Origin: Chitinophaga rupis
GTDB lineage: Bacteria > Bacteroidota > Bacteroidia > Chitinophagales > Chitinophagaceae
NCBI RefSeq assembly: GCF_900109685.1
Contig: NZ_FOBB01000007.1
Span: forward strand, 248,001-312,000
DNA: 64,000 nucleotides
Reading direction: 5' to 3'
Shown: piece after piece, positions 49,669 to 57,996 of the stretch
Position numbering within the stretch: the first letter of the stretch is position 1
Layout of the letters: every line of letters starts with the position of its first letter
Program-made: the position numbers and the translations under genes
Notes under the pieces: generated by a model
Database searches by the model: none
What the model was told of the DNA's origin: nothing
Seen by the model: the letters and a program-made list of their open reading frames with translations, nothing else

Positions 49669-52530
49669 TTATTTTGTGAGTTCATACTCCGAAGTAACTT
49701 CCTGCTTTGTTTTAAGAAATTGTGAAAGATCGACTCCTTTATTCTCCTCACATAAATCCAGCATTTGAATAAACTCCCTCAAAACGGGCCTAGGTTTGCG
49801 ATCGATACTTTCCTCTCCAAATACTGTCCACTCCTCAATAAGTTTTAGGATGGATGAGTCATTTGCAAACTGTTGAGCATCCCAATTGTACGCTATCCCG
49901 TACAAGTCACGTATTTTAAATAGTACATTAGCTAATCTATTTTGATCGAGAGATTCAAGGCTTATAATCGGTTGTCGCATGCTTACAAAACTGTCATGAG
50001 TAAAAGGAGTCATGACTCTTTCTGCTAGCGCCTCATAGCTTTTGAGTCCATATCGCTCATCTTCAAAAAACTCATCTGTTCCGGTGAAGATAATCAAACA
50101 CCCAGGAAGAGCATTTCTGCCAGCCTCGTCAATTAATAGCCGTAGTGTTTCGAGTGCTAATTCCCGTTGACGGGCATGAGGGAATTTTCGTACTAGCTCC
50201 AATTCATCAACCAAAAGTAATAGGCCTTTATAACGAGCACCACTAATGATTTCCAGGATGGCACGCATTCTTGGAAATACGTTGTTGGCTTCAAGATAGC
50301 CTCTAACACCAATATCTCTTAAAGCTTGCGATGAAAGTGATTTGCTTCCCATAATCCATGCAACGGCATTAGAAACTAATTCCATATTTCCCATAGCCTT
50401 ACCTTTATAAAATGCACGCAAAGCTTGAGAAAAGCCAGGTTCAATATCACTTAGATTTGCTAATTCTACTTCAATTGAATTTTCAACAATTCTGCTGAGA
50501 TTTTCCTGAGTACCAGTTTGTGATAACTCTATTCCCTCTATTCTTGCTGTCTTGTTATGAATATTTAATAACCAGGATTCCAGGATATCAACTAATGCAC
50601 TTGAATCGGTTTTCTCAGGTGTACGCAAACCATTGATCAAGCCAGAAAAGAAAATGGGAAGATCAGATAAAGGTTGATCATGACTGATGTTCATGAAGGA
50701 TACAGCAAATTCATTGTCCAATGCAAATTCCTTCAGCCAAGAGCACAGAAAGGTTTTACCGGAACCATATTGACCGCGTATAAATTTGAAATGAGATTTG
50801 TTAGAATTCACTTCCAATAATATATCAGAGAGATGTTTTCTCGCAGTCTGTTGCCCCACCATTAACAGACTTAGATTGTTTCTTGGAACCACTCCATGAC
50901 GTAGAGCATCGATAATATCGCGAGCAGATTTCTTTTCAAGGATTTGGTTATCTGCGATATCATTAGCTGTCCACTGGTAAATATTAGCATTTTGGATACT
51001 TTTAATTTGAATATACGGCTTGTCCTCTCTTTTCAACTTTGCCATCAATTCTGCCATATGTGCTTTGTGTAAAAACCAGCCAAGTTTGTGTTTTGTAACA
51101 ATCCGCGTTAAATCCTGCTCCGTTATAGATTTAGCTTCCTTTAAGATTGCTAGAACTATCTTCTCATCATTTCCAAGACTGGGAAACATAGAATTGATTT
51201 CATCCCAATTAAGCGGTAAAGTAGTAGGGTCAGTACCTACCTTTAATTCCTCACTAAATACTTCCGGAGTGTTTAATGTATCTTTTATTATTACATTATC
51301 CTTTTCCTCCGGCAAATTGACAGGAGTTGTAAACGGAACGTAATCCAAAATACGATCAACTAATTCTTGTTTGGAGCCTGAGATAGGTAGAATGAATTTT
51401 CGGCATAACTGTGCTAAATCCTCTTTACGAAGAAAATTTAAAATCGACCTTTCAGACAAATGACAATCTAAAATGCGTTTCACCTTTTCTTCTTTAGAAC
51501 CACTCGTCATAAGAGCGTTTTGATGAAGAATATCATACAGCTGTTGACCTGTAAGAATCGTCAGAACCTTTATATAAATTTCCGGATCCATTTCTCGGGG
51601 TTCAGGTTCGGGTGGTAAGGAAATCGTTGGTTCGTCTAGCTGATCTTTCCGTAAATCTACATCTTCATCAAAAAACTGGATGATATTGGCAATTACAGTA
51701 CTCTTTGCTCCGCTAATTTGAATATTTTCCCGCCTGCATAACTCTCGTAAAGTTTCCAGATGAAGCTGGCCCAAAACTTCGGCTGGTGGAATCAAGCTAT
51801 TCAGCAATCGTCCAATCATTGCATCCTTAGTACCACTAATATTTAATTGATAAAAAGTAAGTATCAATGCCAAGTCTTCTCTATTAAGACTGTTTAGTAG
51901 CCTTTTGTAAGAATCATCCATGATTTCGATCCCAAGCGTCTTCCTAATCTGAACGGCAACTTCATCTGCGATTAAATATTTATTTTCATGAGTAAGTATA
52001 ATTCCCGTAGTAAGCAAGTGATTTCTCACTAAATAGTATTCCTGTTCAATATTCCATAGGCTTATGATCGACGCGTCGTGCATTAACATAAAATGCTCAC
52101 GGTCCCAAATGCCAAGTTCATTCCTCAGGAGCTCCAGTATATATCCTTCACTTTTATCAATTATGCCATCATTTTCCCAAGCCTTTTTAAGAATTTTCAT
52201 ATAGAGATGAGGATTTTTTTCATGAGTGCTTTTAGTTTGACCTGCTCTAATAGAAAGCTCTTTCACATAATCCAAAACTCTTGCTTGAAAGCCCTCCACT
52301 TCAGTCATGAAGTCAGGAGATTGCAAGATCAGGTTTAGTATCGCAAAGGTGGGAGGCTTGCCATAGAGAATCTTATCAGATATATATGATTGAGAGCTCA
52401 AAGCTGAAATAATCTCCTGAACAATAACAGACTGAGGTAGCCTCAAATTGATAGTTTCATCGACCTTGTCTGCAGAAAGTTGGTCTAACAGGACTGTATC
52501 ATAGTTCTCAAGGATGTTCAATAATTTCAT
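49669..52530 (-). CDS. TerB-like/SAP-like protein with BREX-type (DUF2791) ATPase domain
   Basis: This 953-residue protein is a mosaic. Residues about 108-150 ('MKILKKAWENDGIIDKSEGY' onwards) resemble a TerB helical module. Four SAP-like helix-extension-helix repeats follow, each with the core '(I/T)SGxK', at about 218-245, 256-285, 320-355 and 368-396. A winged-helix-like stretch lies near 450-530. The C-terminal ATPase has Walker A 'GQYGSGKTFLCSWL' at about 585 and Walker B 'LLLLVDELELV' at about 770, the pattern of BREX BrxD. With the helicase it resembles Shango, where TerB and ATPase parts are, as I recall, separate proteins. No PglX or PglZ is nearby, so BREX itself is excluded. Confidence 0.75.
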   Translation of the reverse strand: MKLLNILENYDTVLLDQLSADKVDETINLRLPQSVIVQEIISALSSQSYISDKILYGKPPTFAILNLILQSPDFMTEVEGFQARVLDYVKELSIRAGQTKSTHEKNPHLYMKILKKAWENDGIIDKSEGYILELLRNELGIWDREHFMLMHDASIISLWNIEQEYYLVRNHLLTTGIILTHENKYLIADEVAVQIRKTLGIEIMDDSYKRLLNSLNREDLALILTFYQLNISGTKDAMIGRLLNSLIPPAEVLGQLHLETLRELCRRENIQISGAKSTVIANIIQFFDEDVDLRKDQLDEPTISLPPEPEPREMDPEIYIKVLTILTGQQLYDILHQNALMTSGSKEEKVKRILDCHLSERSILNFLRKEDLAQLCRKFILPISGSKQELVDRILDYVPFTTPVNLPEEKDNVIIKDTLNTPEVFSEELKVGTDPTTLPLNWDEINSMFPSLGNDEKIVLAILKEAKSITEQDLTRIVTKHKLGWFLHKAHMAELMAKLKREDKPYIQIKSIQNANIYQWTANDIADNQILEKKSARDIIDALRHGVVPRNNLSLLMVGQQTARKHLSDILLEVNSNKSHFKFIRGQYGSGKTFLCSWLKEFALDNEFAVSFMNISHDQPLSDLPIFFSGLINGLRTPEKTDSSALVDILESWLLNIHNKTARIEGIELSQTGTQENLSRIVENSIEVELANLSDIEPGFSQALRAFYKGKAMGNMELVSNAVAWIMGSKSLSSQALRDIGVRGYLEANNVFPRMRAILEIISGARYKGLLLLVDELELVRKFPHARQRELALETLRLLIDEAGRNALPGCLIIFTGTDEFFEDERYGLKSYEALAERVMTPFTHDSFVSMRQPIISLESLDQNRLANVLFKIRDLYGIAYNWDAQQFANDSSILKLIEEWTVFGEESIDRKPRPVLREFIQMLDLCEENKGVDLSQFLKTKQEVTSEYELTK

Positions 52531-52916
52531 AAGTACTCAAGTTTGACAGTTAAATGAGGTTTTATATATACGATGTGAAGTGTTTTATGGATTAAATATT
52601 ACATTCATAGGAATAAATGTGGATCCTCGTCCCATTAATCAATTAAGGATAAGTACAATTTAAATAATTGGAAATTAAAAAACAAAATATTTAAAAGTTA
52701 TATATATCCTGGCATAGCCTATGATTTTAACTTCTTAGAAGTCAGAATAAACTACTTATTGGAAACTAAGGCTTTTAAGTGTTTACCTCAAAACCTTTCC
52801 GGAAAGACATAAGGAGGAAACGGGAAATGTTGTGCCATTATACGAAGATTTACCTGCGCTTAACGATTATCCATTCCGGATGTATTAATTTCATGATTGA
52901 TACAAAGACAGGTAAA
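52531..52916. other. AT-rich divergent region between the ATPase pair and RhuM-Doc
   Basis: 386 bases that must contain the leftward promoter of the helicase/ATPase pair and the rightward promoter of the RhuM-Doc gene. The RhuM frame stays open upstream to 52779, with an ATG at 52893, but that stretch does not look like RhuM. I see no repeat, attachment site or operator. Confidence 0.5.
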
Positions 52917-53909
52917 ATGGAAAATAATCAGATTATCATTTACCAGACACCGGATGGAGAAACGTCTATAGATGTTATCCTTGATCAGGATACAATTTGG
53001 TTAACACAATCACAAATTGTAGATCTTTTTCAATCCAGTAAGGCAAACATTAGCGAGCATATAAAACATATATTTAATTCAGAGGAATTGAATCAGGAAG
53101 CAACTGTTCGGAAAATCCGAACAGTTCGAAAGGAAGGTAAAAGGAACATTTCCAGGGAATTGGAGCATTATAACCTGGACATGATCATTTCCATTGGCTA
53201 TCGTGTCAACTCAATCCGTGGTACCCAATTCCGCATTTGGGCAAACAAAATTCTAAAAGAATACCTGGTTAAAGGATATTCCTTAAACGAAAAACGCCTG
53301 CACGAACAAAGCCAGCAGTTTGAGGCGCTTAAACAAACTGTGAAATTGATGGGCAATGTATTGGGAGCACAGGAATTATCTTCTGACGAAGCAAGCGGCC
53401 TGTTAAAAGTAATTACCGATTATACCTATGCGCTGGATGTTTTGGATAAATATGATCATCGTAAGCTTACCATAGAGGCTACGCATACGCAGCAAGGCTT
53501 TATTGCTACTTACGGGGAGGCAATGAAAGCTATCCGTAGCTTAAGAGATAAATTCGGTGGCAGCAGCTTATTCGGTAATGAAAAAGATGAATCGTTTCAA
53601 AGCTCTATTGCAACCATCTATCAATCTTTTGGCGGGCGGGATCTCTATCCGAGCATTGAAGAAAAAGCAGCCCACCTGTTATACTTTGTAGTTAAGAACC
53701 ATTCATTTTCAGATGGCAATAAACGGATCGCAGCTTTTCTGTTTGTATGGTTCCTTGAAAAGAACAGTATCCTTTACAGGGAAGATGGTACAAAACGCAT
53801 TGCTGATAATGCGCTTGTTGCACTAACGTTAATGATAGCAGAAAGTAGGCCGGATGAGAAGGATATTATTGCGCAGGTGGTTGTTAATCTTATCAACGGG
53901 TATAACTAA
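52917..53909 (+). CDS. RhuM-Doc (Fic) fusion protein
   Basis: This 330-residue protein starts at the ATG at 52917 ('MENNQIIIYQTPDGETSIDV'), the usual RhuM start, with AGG a few bases upstream. The N-terminal RhuM domain (about 1-200) includes 'TIWLTQSQIVDLFQSSKANI' and 'MIISIGYRVNSIRGTQFRIW'. The C-terminal Fic/Doc domain has the motif HSFSDGNKRIAAF at about 261-273, the Doc form with GNK, which in Doc phosphorylates EF-Tu. No separate antitoxin gene is adjacent; the RhuM part may play that role. It lies in the AT-rich island. Confidence 0.85.
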   Translation: MENNQIIIYQTPDGETSIDVILDQDTIWLTQSQIVDLFQSSKANISEHIKHIFNSEELNQEATVRKIRTVRKEGKRNISRELEHYNLDMIISIGYRVNSIRGTQFRIWANKILKEYLVKGYSLNEKRLHEQSQQFEALKQTVKLMGNVLGAQELSSDEASGLLKVITDYTYALDVLDKYDHRKLTIEATHTQQGFIATYGEAMKAIRSLRDKFGGSSLFGNEKDESFQSSIATIYQSFGGRDLYPSIEEKAAHLLYFVVKNHSFSDGNKRIAAFLFVWFLEKNSILYREDGTKRIADNALVALTLMIAESRPDEKDIIAQVVVNLINGYN

Positions 53910-54062
53910 AGCAGCATTAAGTAAAAGACTCCTTTAAGCCTTCCTGAAAGTGTAGCTGGAATTATCCAGCCTCTTGCTAACACAACCCTTATAAAATATA
54001 CCGATCATTTAGGGAATTAAAAAATTTGCTTTTGTTAGAAAATTATTAATTTAATATTAAAT

Positions 54063-54074
54063 GCAATCGATTGG
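54063..54074. promoter_or_regulatory. LacI-type operator (upstream copy)
   Basis: GCAATCGATTGG matches the LacI-family pattern GCAAnCGnTTGC at 11 of 12 positions. It is centred 21 bases upstream of the second copy, two helical turns. Confidence 0.6.
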
Positions 54075-54083
54075 ATAACTAAG

Positions 54084-54095
54084 ACAAACGTTTGC
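54084..54095. promoter_or_regulatory. LacI-type operator (downstream copy)
   Basis: ACAAACGTTTGC matches GCAAnCGnTTGC at 11 of 12 positions. It lies about 50 bases before the start of the T9SS-sorted protein gene and on the same helix face as the copy at 54063. Confidence 0.6.
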
Positions 54096-54146
54096 ATATT
54101 AGATACATTTTAATCCCTTATTTACCCGTAACCCAAAATTTCCGTT

Positions 54147-55310
54147 ATGAAAACAACCCTACAATTCGTTATTTTTTTTATGGTATCCTGGCTTTTCATC
54201 CCTCTTTATGTACATGCACAGGTGACATTACAGGCAGATGGCCCGGGCAACACCTACGAGCTTATTCAAAGCGTTTTAGGCAGCGGCACTGCCGGTGAAG
54301 TACCAGACTGCGGCCACCCTGCCTTTGGCAGGCATATTATCGAGGTGTTCGACAGTCAGCTTAACAAGAATGTTTTTGTATTTCACATCCATGTAACACC
54401 TGATAATGATCGCTGTAATGGAAGTACAGACCGGCAAAGGAATGAGATAAAAACGCAAAGTTCTTCGCCTGCAAATCTAAAAGGTGCGCTTAACGAAACC
54501 GTTACCTATCGCTGGAAGTTCAAGCTCGATGCCGGGTTTATACCTACTTCCAACTTTTGCCACATTCACCAGATCAAGGCAGGTGATGGGGATGACGGCG
54601 CTCCGCTTATTACTATCACCCCCCGGGCCGGTAATCCACAGAAACTGCAGATCATTCACAGCACAGGTAACGGTGGCACAGGCGGTGAAGTTCACAGTGA
54701 GAATCTTTCATCATTCAAAGGCGTATGGGTAGAGGTGTTCGAGAAAATAAAATACAGCACCAGTGGTACTTATCAGATAGTAATAAAAAGGGTTAGTGAT
54801 GGTGCTACACTGCTTTCTTACAGCAATAGCAACATTAATATGTGGCGGGATGGTACCACTTTTTGCCGGCCTAAATGGGGCATTTACCGCAGCCTTAACA
54901 GTATAGCCCAGCTGCGTGATGAACAGGTGCGCTTTGCGGATTTCTGCATTGCAGAAGGCAACGCCACTTGCCCTAGCGATGTAGGGAGCGCCTCCTCTTC
55001 CGGTACCGGGTTAACAGCCTACTCAAAAGCGGATGATGCATCAAAAGAAACAGCAGACATAGTGGTTAAAGCATATCCTAATCCACTGCTGCAGAACACC
55101 ACTATTGATCTTAGCCTGAAAGAAGCAGGGAAAACCCTGGTAGAAGTATTTGATACGCAGCAACGCAGAGTAGCGGTATTGATAAACGCTAATCTGCAGC
55201 CCGGTACTCACCGCACTGTATTTAACGCAGGATCTGTTCCAGCCGGTACTTATGTCATAAGCGTGCTGCATAATGGAAAGATCGTAACGAAAATGATAGC
55301 CAAACAGTAA
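54147..55310 (+). CDS. T9SS-sorted PL7-like jelly-roll protein (putative polysaccharide lyase)
   Basis: This secreted 387-residue protein has a signal peptide ('MKTTLQFVIFFMVSWLF' to 'VHAQ'). The catalytic-type jelly roll (about 25-275) carries a set of blocks echoing alginate-lyase-2/PL7 enzymes: an R-x-E block in 'STDRQRNEIKTQ', 'CHIHQIKAGDGDDG', and 'RPKWGIYRSLN', corresponding to the R-E-R, Q-I-H and YxKxGxY motifs. From about 305, 'VVKAYPNPLLQNTTIDLSL' to 'GTYVISVLHNGKIVTKMIAK' is a type A T9SS sorting domain, so it is exported across the outer membrane. Uronate-polymer cleavage is inference; PL20-like is an alternative. Confidence 0.7.
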   Translation: MKTTLQFVIFFMVSWLFIPLYVHAQVTLQADGPGNTYELIQSVLGSGTAGEVPDCGHPAFGRHIIEVFDSQLNKNVFVFHIHVTPDNDRCNGSTDRQRNEIKTQSSSPANLKGALNETVTYRWKFKLDAGFIPTSNFCHIHQIKAGDGDDGAPLITITPRAGNPQKLQIIHSTGNGGTGGEVHSENLSSFKGVWVEVFEKIKYSTSGTYQIVIKRVSDGATLLSYSNSNINMWRDGTTFCRPKWGIYRSLNSIAQLRDEQVRFADFCIAEGNATCPSDVGSASSSGTGLTAYSKADDASKETADIVVKAYPNPLLQNTTIDLSLKEAGKTLVEVFDTQQRRVAVLINANLQPGTHRTVFNAGSVPAGTYVISVLHNGKIVTKMIAKQ

Positions 55311-55358
55311 TAGCAAAGTCAATTCCACTTTTATTGTTAACCGATCAATCAAAAGCAA

Positions 55359-56138
55359 ATGAAAACCTATTCAAACTGTAAGCATGCCAGCCAGCTGGCA
55401 ATGCCCCTGGCACTGCTGGTAATAATTCTTTTTACCAGCAGCTGTAAGAAAACGGGAGAAACACTTAATGAAGATCATCTCTCTCCAATTGAAACACAAA
55501 AAAACATGGCAGCCAGTAGCGACGTTACGATAGCAGCTGCGGTTGGCTCGGGATGGCTAGCATATTCCCCTACCAAAAAGATCCACCTGGATGATGAGAA
55601 CGGGCTGCAAATTTTTGACTGGACTTCTTATAAATCGGTAGGCAGCCCCATTTGTGCAGACTACCGTTCAGAGAATAGAACAGAAACCTTCCGCATTGTA
55701 AATAATAAGTCTAACCGTTCGGAAATACGGCTGCAGAACGACTATTCCACTGGTAGCCGCCAGTTTGAAGGGTATGTTACTTTCTCTGCTCCTTTAGACG
55801 ATGAATCCCTGATGCAGATTTTCGGCAGCACTAACGGAGCCACCCAGTTAATGATCCGCGGATACGCTGCTGATGGAGGATCTATAAAGGGAGCTGGCCA
55901 AACATTGGCTACCAATGTTTATGGAAAAGAGGTGCATATAAATGTTATCCATTTACAGGAAGATAAGGGTAACCGTATCAAGATCTATATTAATGGGGTT
56001 AAGAAGGCAGATATTGCCGATAATGAAGCAGTTACTAACTATATGAAGTATGGCAATTACGGCACGTTAAGAACCGGAACCGCCACTGTAAAGTGGAGAG
56101 CGGTGAAAGTGTATAGAGATGGTACCGCCCCTAACTGA
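55359..56138 (+). CDS. PL7-like jelly-roll lipoprotein
   Basis: This 259-residue protein has a lipoprotein signal peptide whose lipobox is 'ILFTSSC' (Cys about 29). The jelly roll again shows PL7-like landmarks: 'NRSEIRLQNDY', 'LMQIFGSTNGATQLMIRG' (Q-I-F in place of Q-I-H) and 'YMKYGNYGTLRTG'. The His of the canonical Q-I-H is replaced by Phe, so it may be a binder or a variant lyase. It lies 48 bases after the T9SS protein, probably in one operon, and likely sits on the outer membrane. Confidence 0.68.
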   Translation: MKTYSNCKHASQLAMPLALLVIILFTSSCKKTGETLNEDHLSPIETQKNMAASSDVTIAAAVGSGWLAYSPTKKIHLDDENGLQIFDWTSYKSVGSPICADYRSENRTETFRIVNNKSNRSEIRLQNDYSTGSRQFEGYVTFSAPLDDESLMQIFGSTNGATQLMIRGYAADGGSIKGAGQTLATNVYGKEVHINVIHLQEDKGNRIKIYINGVKKADIADNEAVTNYMKYGNYGTLRTGTATVKWRAVKVYRDGTAPN

Positions 56139-56143
56139 TAGTG

Positions 56144-56180
56144 AAGTGCCCCGAAAAGTTTTAACCTTTCTGGGGCACTT
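56144..56180. terminator. Bidirectional terminator between convergent operons
   Basis: AAGTGCCCC (56144-56152) pairs with GGGGCACTT (56172-56180), with further partial pairing inside. It separates the PL7-like genes from the leftward GH36 gene. Confidence 0.8.
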
Positions 56181-56184
56181 TATA

Positions 56185-57984
56185 TTACTCTTTTAATTCC
56201 ACTACAGTTCCATCATGGCCCTGCAGCTCCAGCGTATATTTATCTGAAAATTTGCCCAGGCTTTTACCTGTCCAGTGGTCCACTACCTCACAGGGCTTAT
56301 CCAGCTTAGCCGTAATGGTTCTGGCAGTACTATCCCAGTTCAGCAGCACTATGTATTTACCTTTGGGAGTAGATAGCTTGCCTATCTCAAATTTCCCATC
56401 TTCAAAAGCAGCTGCCTGCGGGGTGGGTGGTACTGTTTTCCGTAATACGTTTAACCGTTCGGGTGAGATGGTGGTCAGGTCGTCTCCGCTCAACAGCATG
56501 CCACCCGTGCTATATATGAGCGCCGCATGAAAACGGAATTCATTATCCGGCATTTTACCGGTCAGCAGCAGGCAATCGGGATCATTCCACCACAGGCGGC
56601 CATTCTGCCAGGCGCGGTACAGGTTTTCCCTGCCCGAACGCTCAAAAACAGACCACTGCCTCTTAATATCCATAGAGCTGCGGGAGCCATGTATAAGGCC
56701 CAGAGAGGGCCACAGTGGATGATTACAGCCCAGTATAAAAGCATCGCCGGTACCTTTAAGTATAGCTTCCATACCGCGGCGGTATGCATCTACACGGGTA
56801 GCCTGTTTGTCATAGAAATAACCACCGTGTATAGCGCCCCAGAAATTTGCGTCCAGCTTAAAGTAGGTACATCCCCATTGGTTACGCATAATGCGGAACA
56901 TTTGTTCCAGGTGTTTTTGCACGGCAGGATTGGTACCATCCAATACATACCAGGGTTTAAGCCGCCAGCCGCCGAAGGTAACAAGATCGCTGCGCAGCGG
57001 TTTACCACCTGCATCTTTTACCAGCCAGTCAGGATGTTCTTTATATACTGTTGAATTGCTATCGCAAATAAAGGGAGCCACCCATATGGCCGGTTCAAAG
57101 CCTTTGCTGCGTATGGTCTTCAATACCGGCTGTATGTTACCGCCAAATGACTTGCCGGTTGATAGCCAGTCGCCCATATGCGGCTGGTAGCCATCATCTA
57201 TCTGTATGTATCGCAGGGCAGGCAGGTTGGCCTTGATATAATCCAGGTTATCATAAATATTCTGCGCCGTTACCTGCGGGCCAAAGCAATACCAGCTGCA
57301 CCAGCCGGTAGGTGGTTGCTTAAAGGCCAGGCGGGGATGATAATGATTTATACGGTTGGCAAATTTTTCCAGCAGGGTATTCCCTTCCCCGCCATTCAGC
57401 AGCGCCCATTCTTCCAGCTGAAAAGCCGCTCCGGGAGCCAGGGACAGATTTTCCAGGTCCATTACTACTTTAATGGTGTCTGCATTCAGGTAAAACTTGC
57501 CTGTAAAGTGTTTGCAGCTGGTAAATCCCAGCAGCAGCTGCGGTTCGCCGGCAGGGTACAGGCGTAACAGGTTGTACACGGCCAGGTAACCGGCCGGCTG
57601 TGGCATCCGGTAGTGCCCGTCATCCGTATAATTACCCAATACCTCCGGCTTTTCCAGCGTGCCGCTAGTCTGTGTCAGCATCTGGAATCCTTCGCCATAA
57701 AAAGGTGTATTAGATGCTAGTGCTTTACCCGCCTGTGCCAGCACCACTTCCCGGATACGTACCGGTGTACTACCGGTATTGACTATACGTGAAGTACAAA
57801 AATCTCCATTCCAGCTGCGGGTGATCTGTACCGTAGCAGGTGCAGGCTGCCCGTTGTCCATTATAATGGTAGCTTTGCTGCTTTTTAATGCCTGCAGGAA
57901 TTGATCTGCCGGGCCGGCATGCAAAGCTGTTCCTGCCAGCAGGCCTGCTAATAAGCAGGTATAACCCCATTTCTTTAATATCAT
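56185..57984 (-). CDS. GH36-type alpha-galactosidase
   Basis: This exported 599-residue enzyme has a signal peptide ('MILKKWGYTCLLAGLLAGTA' to 'LHAG'). An N-terminal beta domain precedes a TIM barrel starting 'PTGWCSWYCFGPQVTAQN'. The nucleophile is the Asp in 'CTYFKLDANFWGA', and the acid/base Asp lies in 'GSRSSMDIKRQW'. The opening 'YIQIDDGYQPHMGDW' is typical of clan GH-D. It removes terminal alpha-galactose. It is the last gene of a leftward GH95-GH29-GH36 operon, 12 bases after the GH29 gene. Confidence 0.87.
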   Translation of the reverse strand: MILKKWGYTCLLAGLLAGTALHAGPADQFLQALKSSKATIIMDNGQPAPATVQITRSWNGDFCTSRIVNTGSTPVRIREVVLAQAGKALASNTPFYGEGFQMLTQTSGTLEKPEVLGNYTDDGHYRMPQPAGYLAVYNLLRLYPAGEPQLLLGFTSCKHFTGKFYLNADTIKVVMDLENLSLAPGAAFQLEEWALLNGGEGNTLLEKFANRINHYHPRLAFKQPPTGWCSWYCFGPQVTAQNIYDNLDYIKANLPALRYIQIDDGYQPHMGDWLSTGKSFGGNIQPVLKTIRSKGFEPAIWVAPFICDSNSTVYKEHPDWLVKDAGGKPLRSDLVTFGGWRLKPWYVLDGTNPAVQKHLEQMFRIMRNQWGCTYFKLDANFWGAIHGGYFYDKQATRVDAYRRGMEAILKGTGDAFILGCNHPLWPSLGLIHGSRSSMDIKRQWSVFERSGRENLYRAWQNGRLWWNDPDCLLLTGKMPDNEFRFHAALIYSTGGMLLSGDDLTTISPERLNVLRKTVPPTPQAAAFEDGKFEIGKLSTPKGKYIVLLNWDSTARTITAKLDKPCEVVDHWTGKSLGKFSDKYTLELQGHDGTVVELKE

Positions 57985-57996
57985 TCGTATAAAATT

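Noticed and set aside
47477..52530. A complete BREX system
   Set aside because: Only the ATPase and helicase types are present; no PglX methylase, PglZ phosphatase or BrxC-like gene is in the window.
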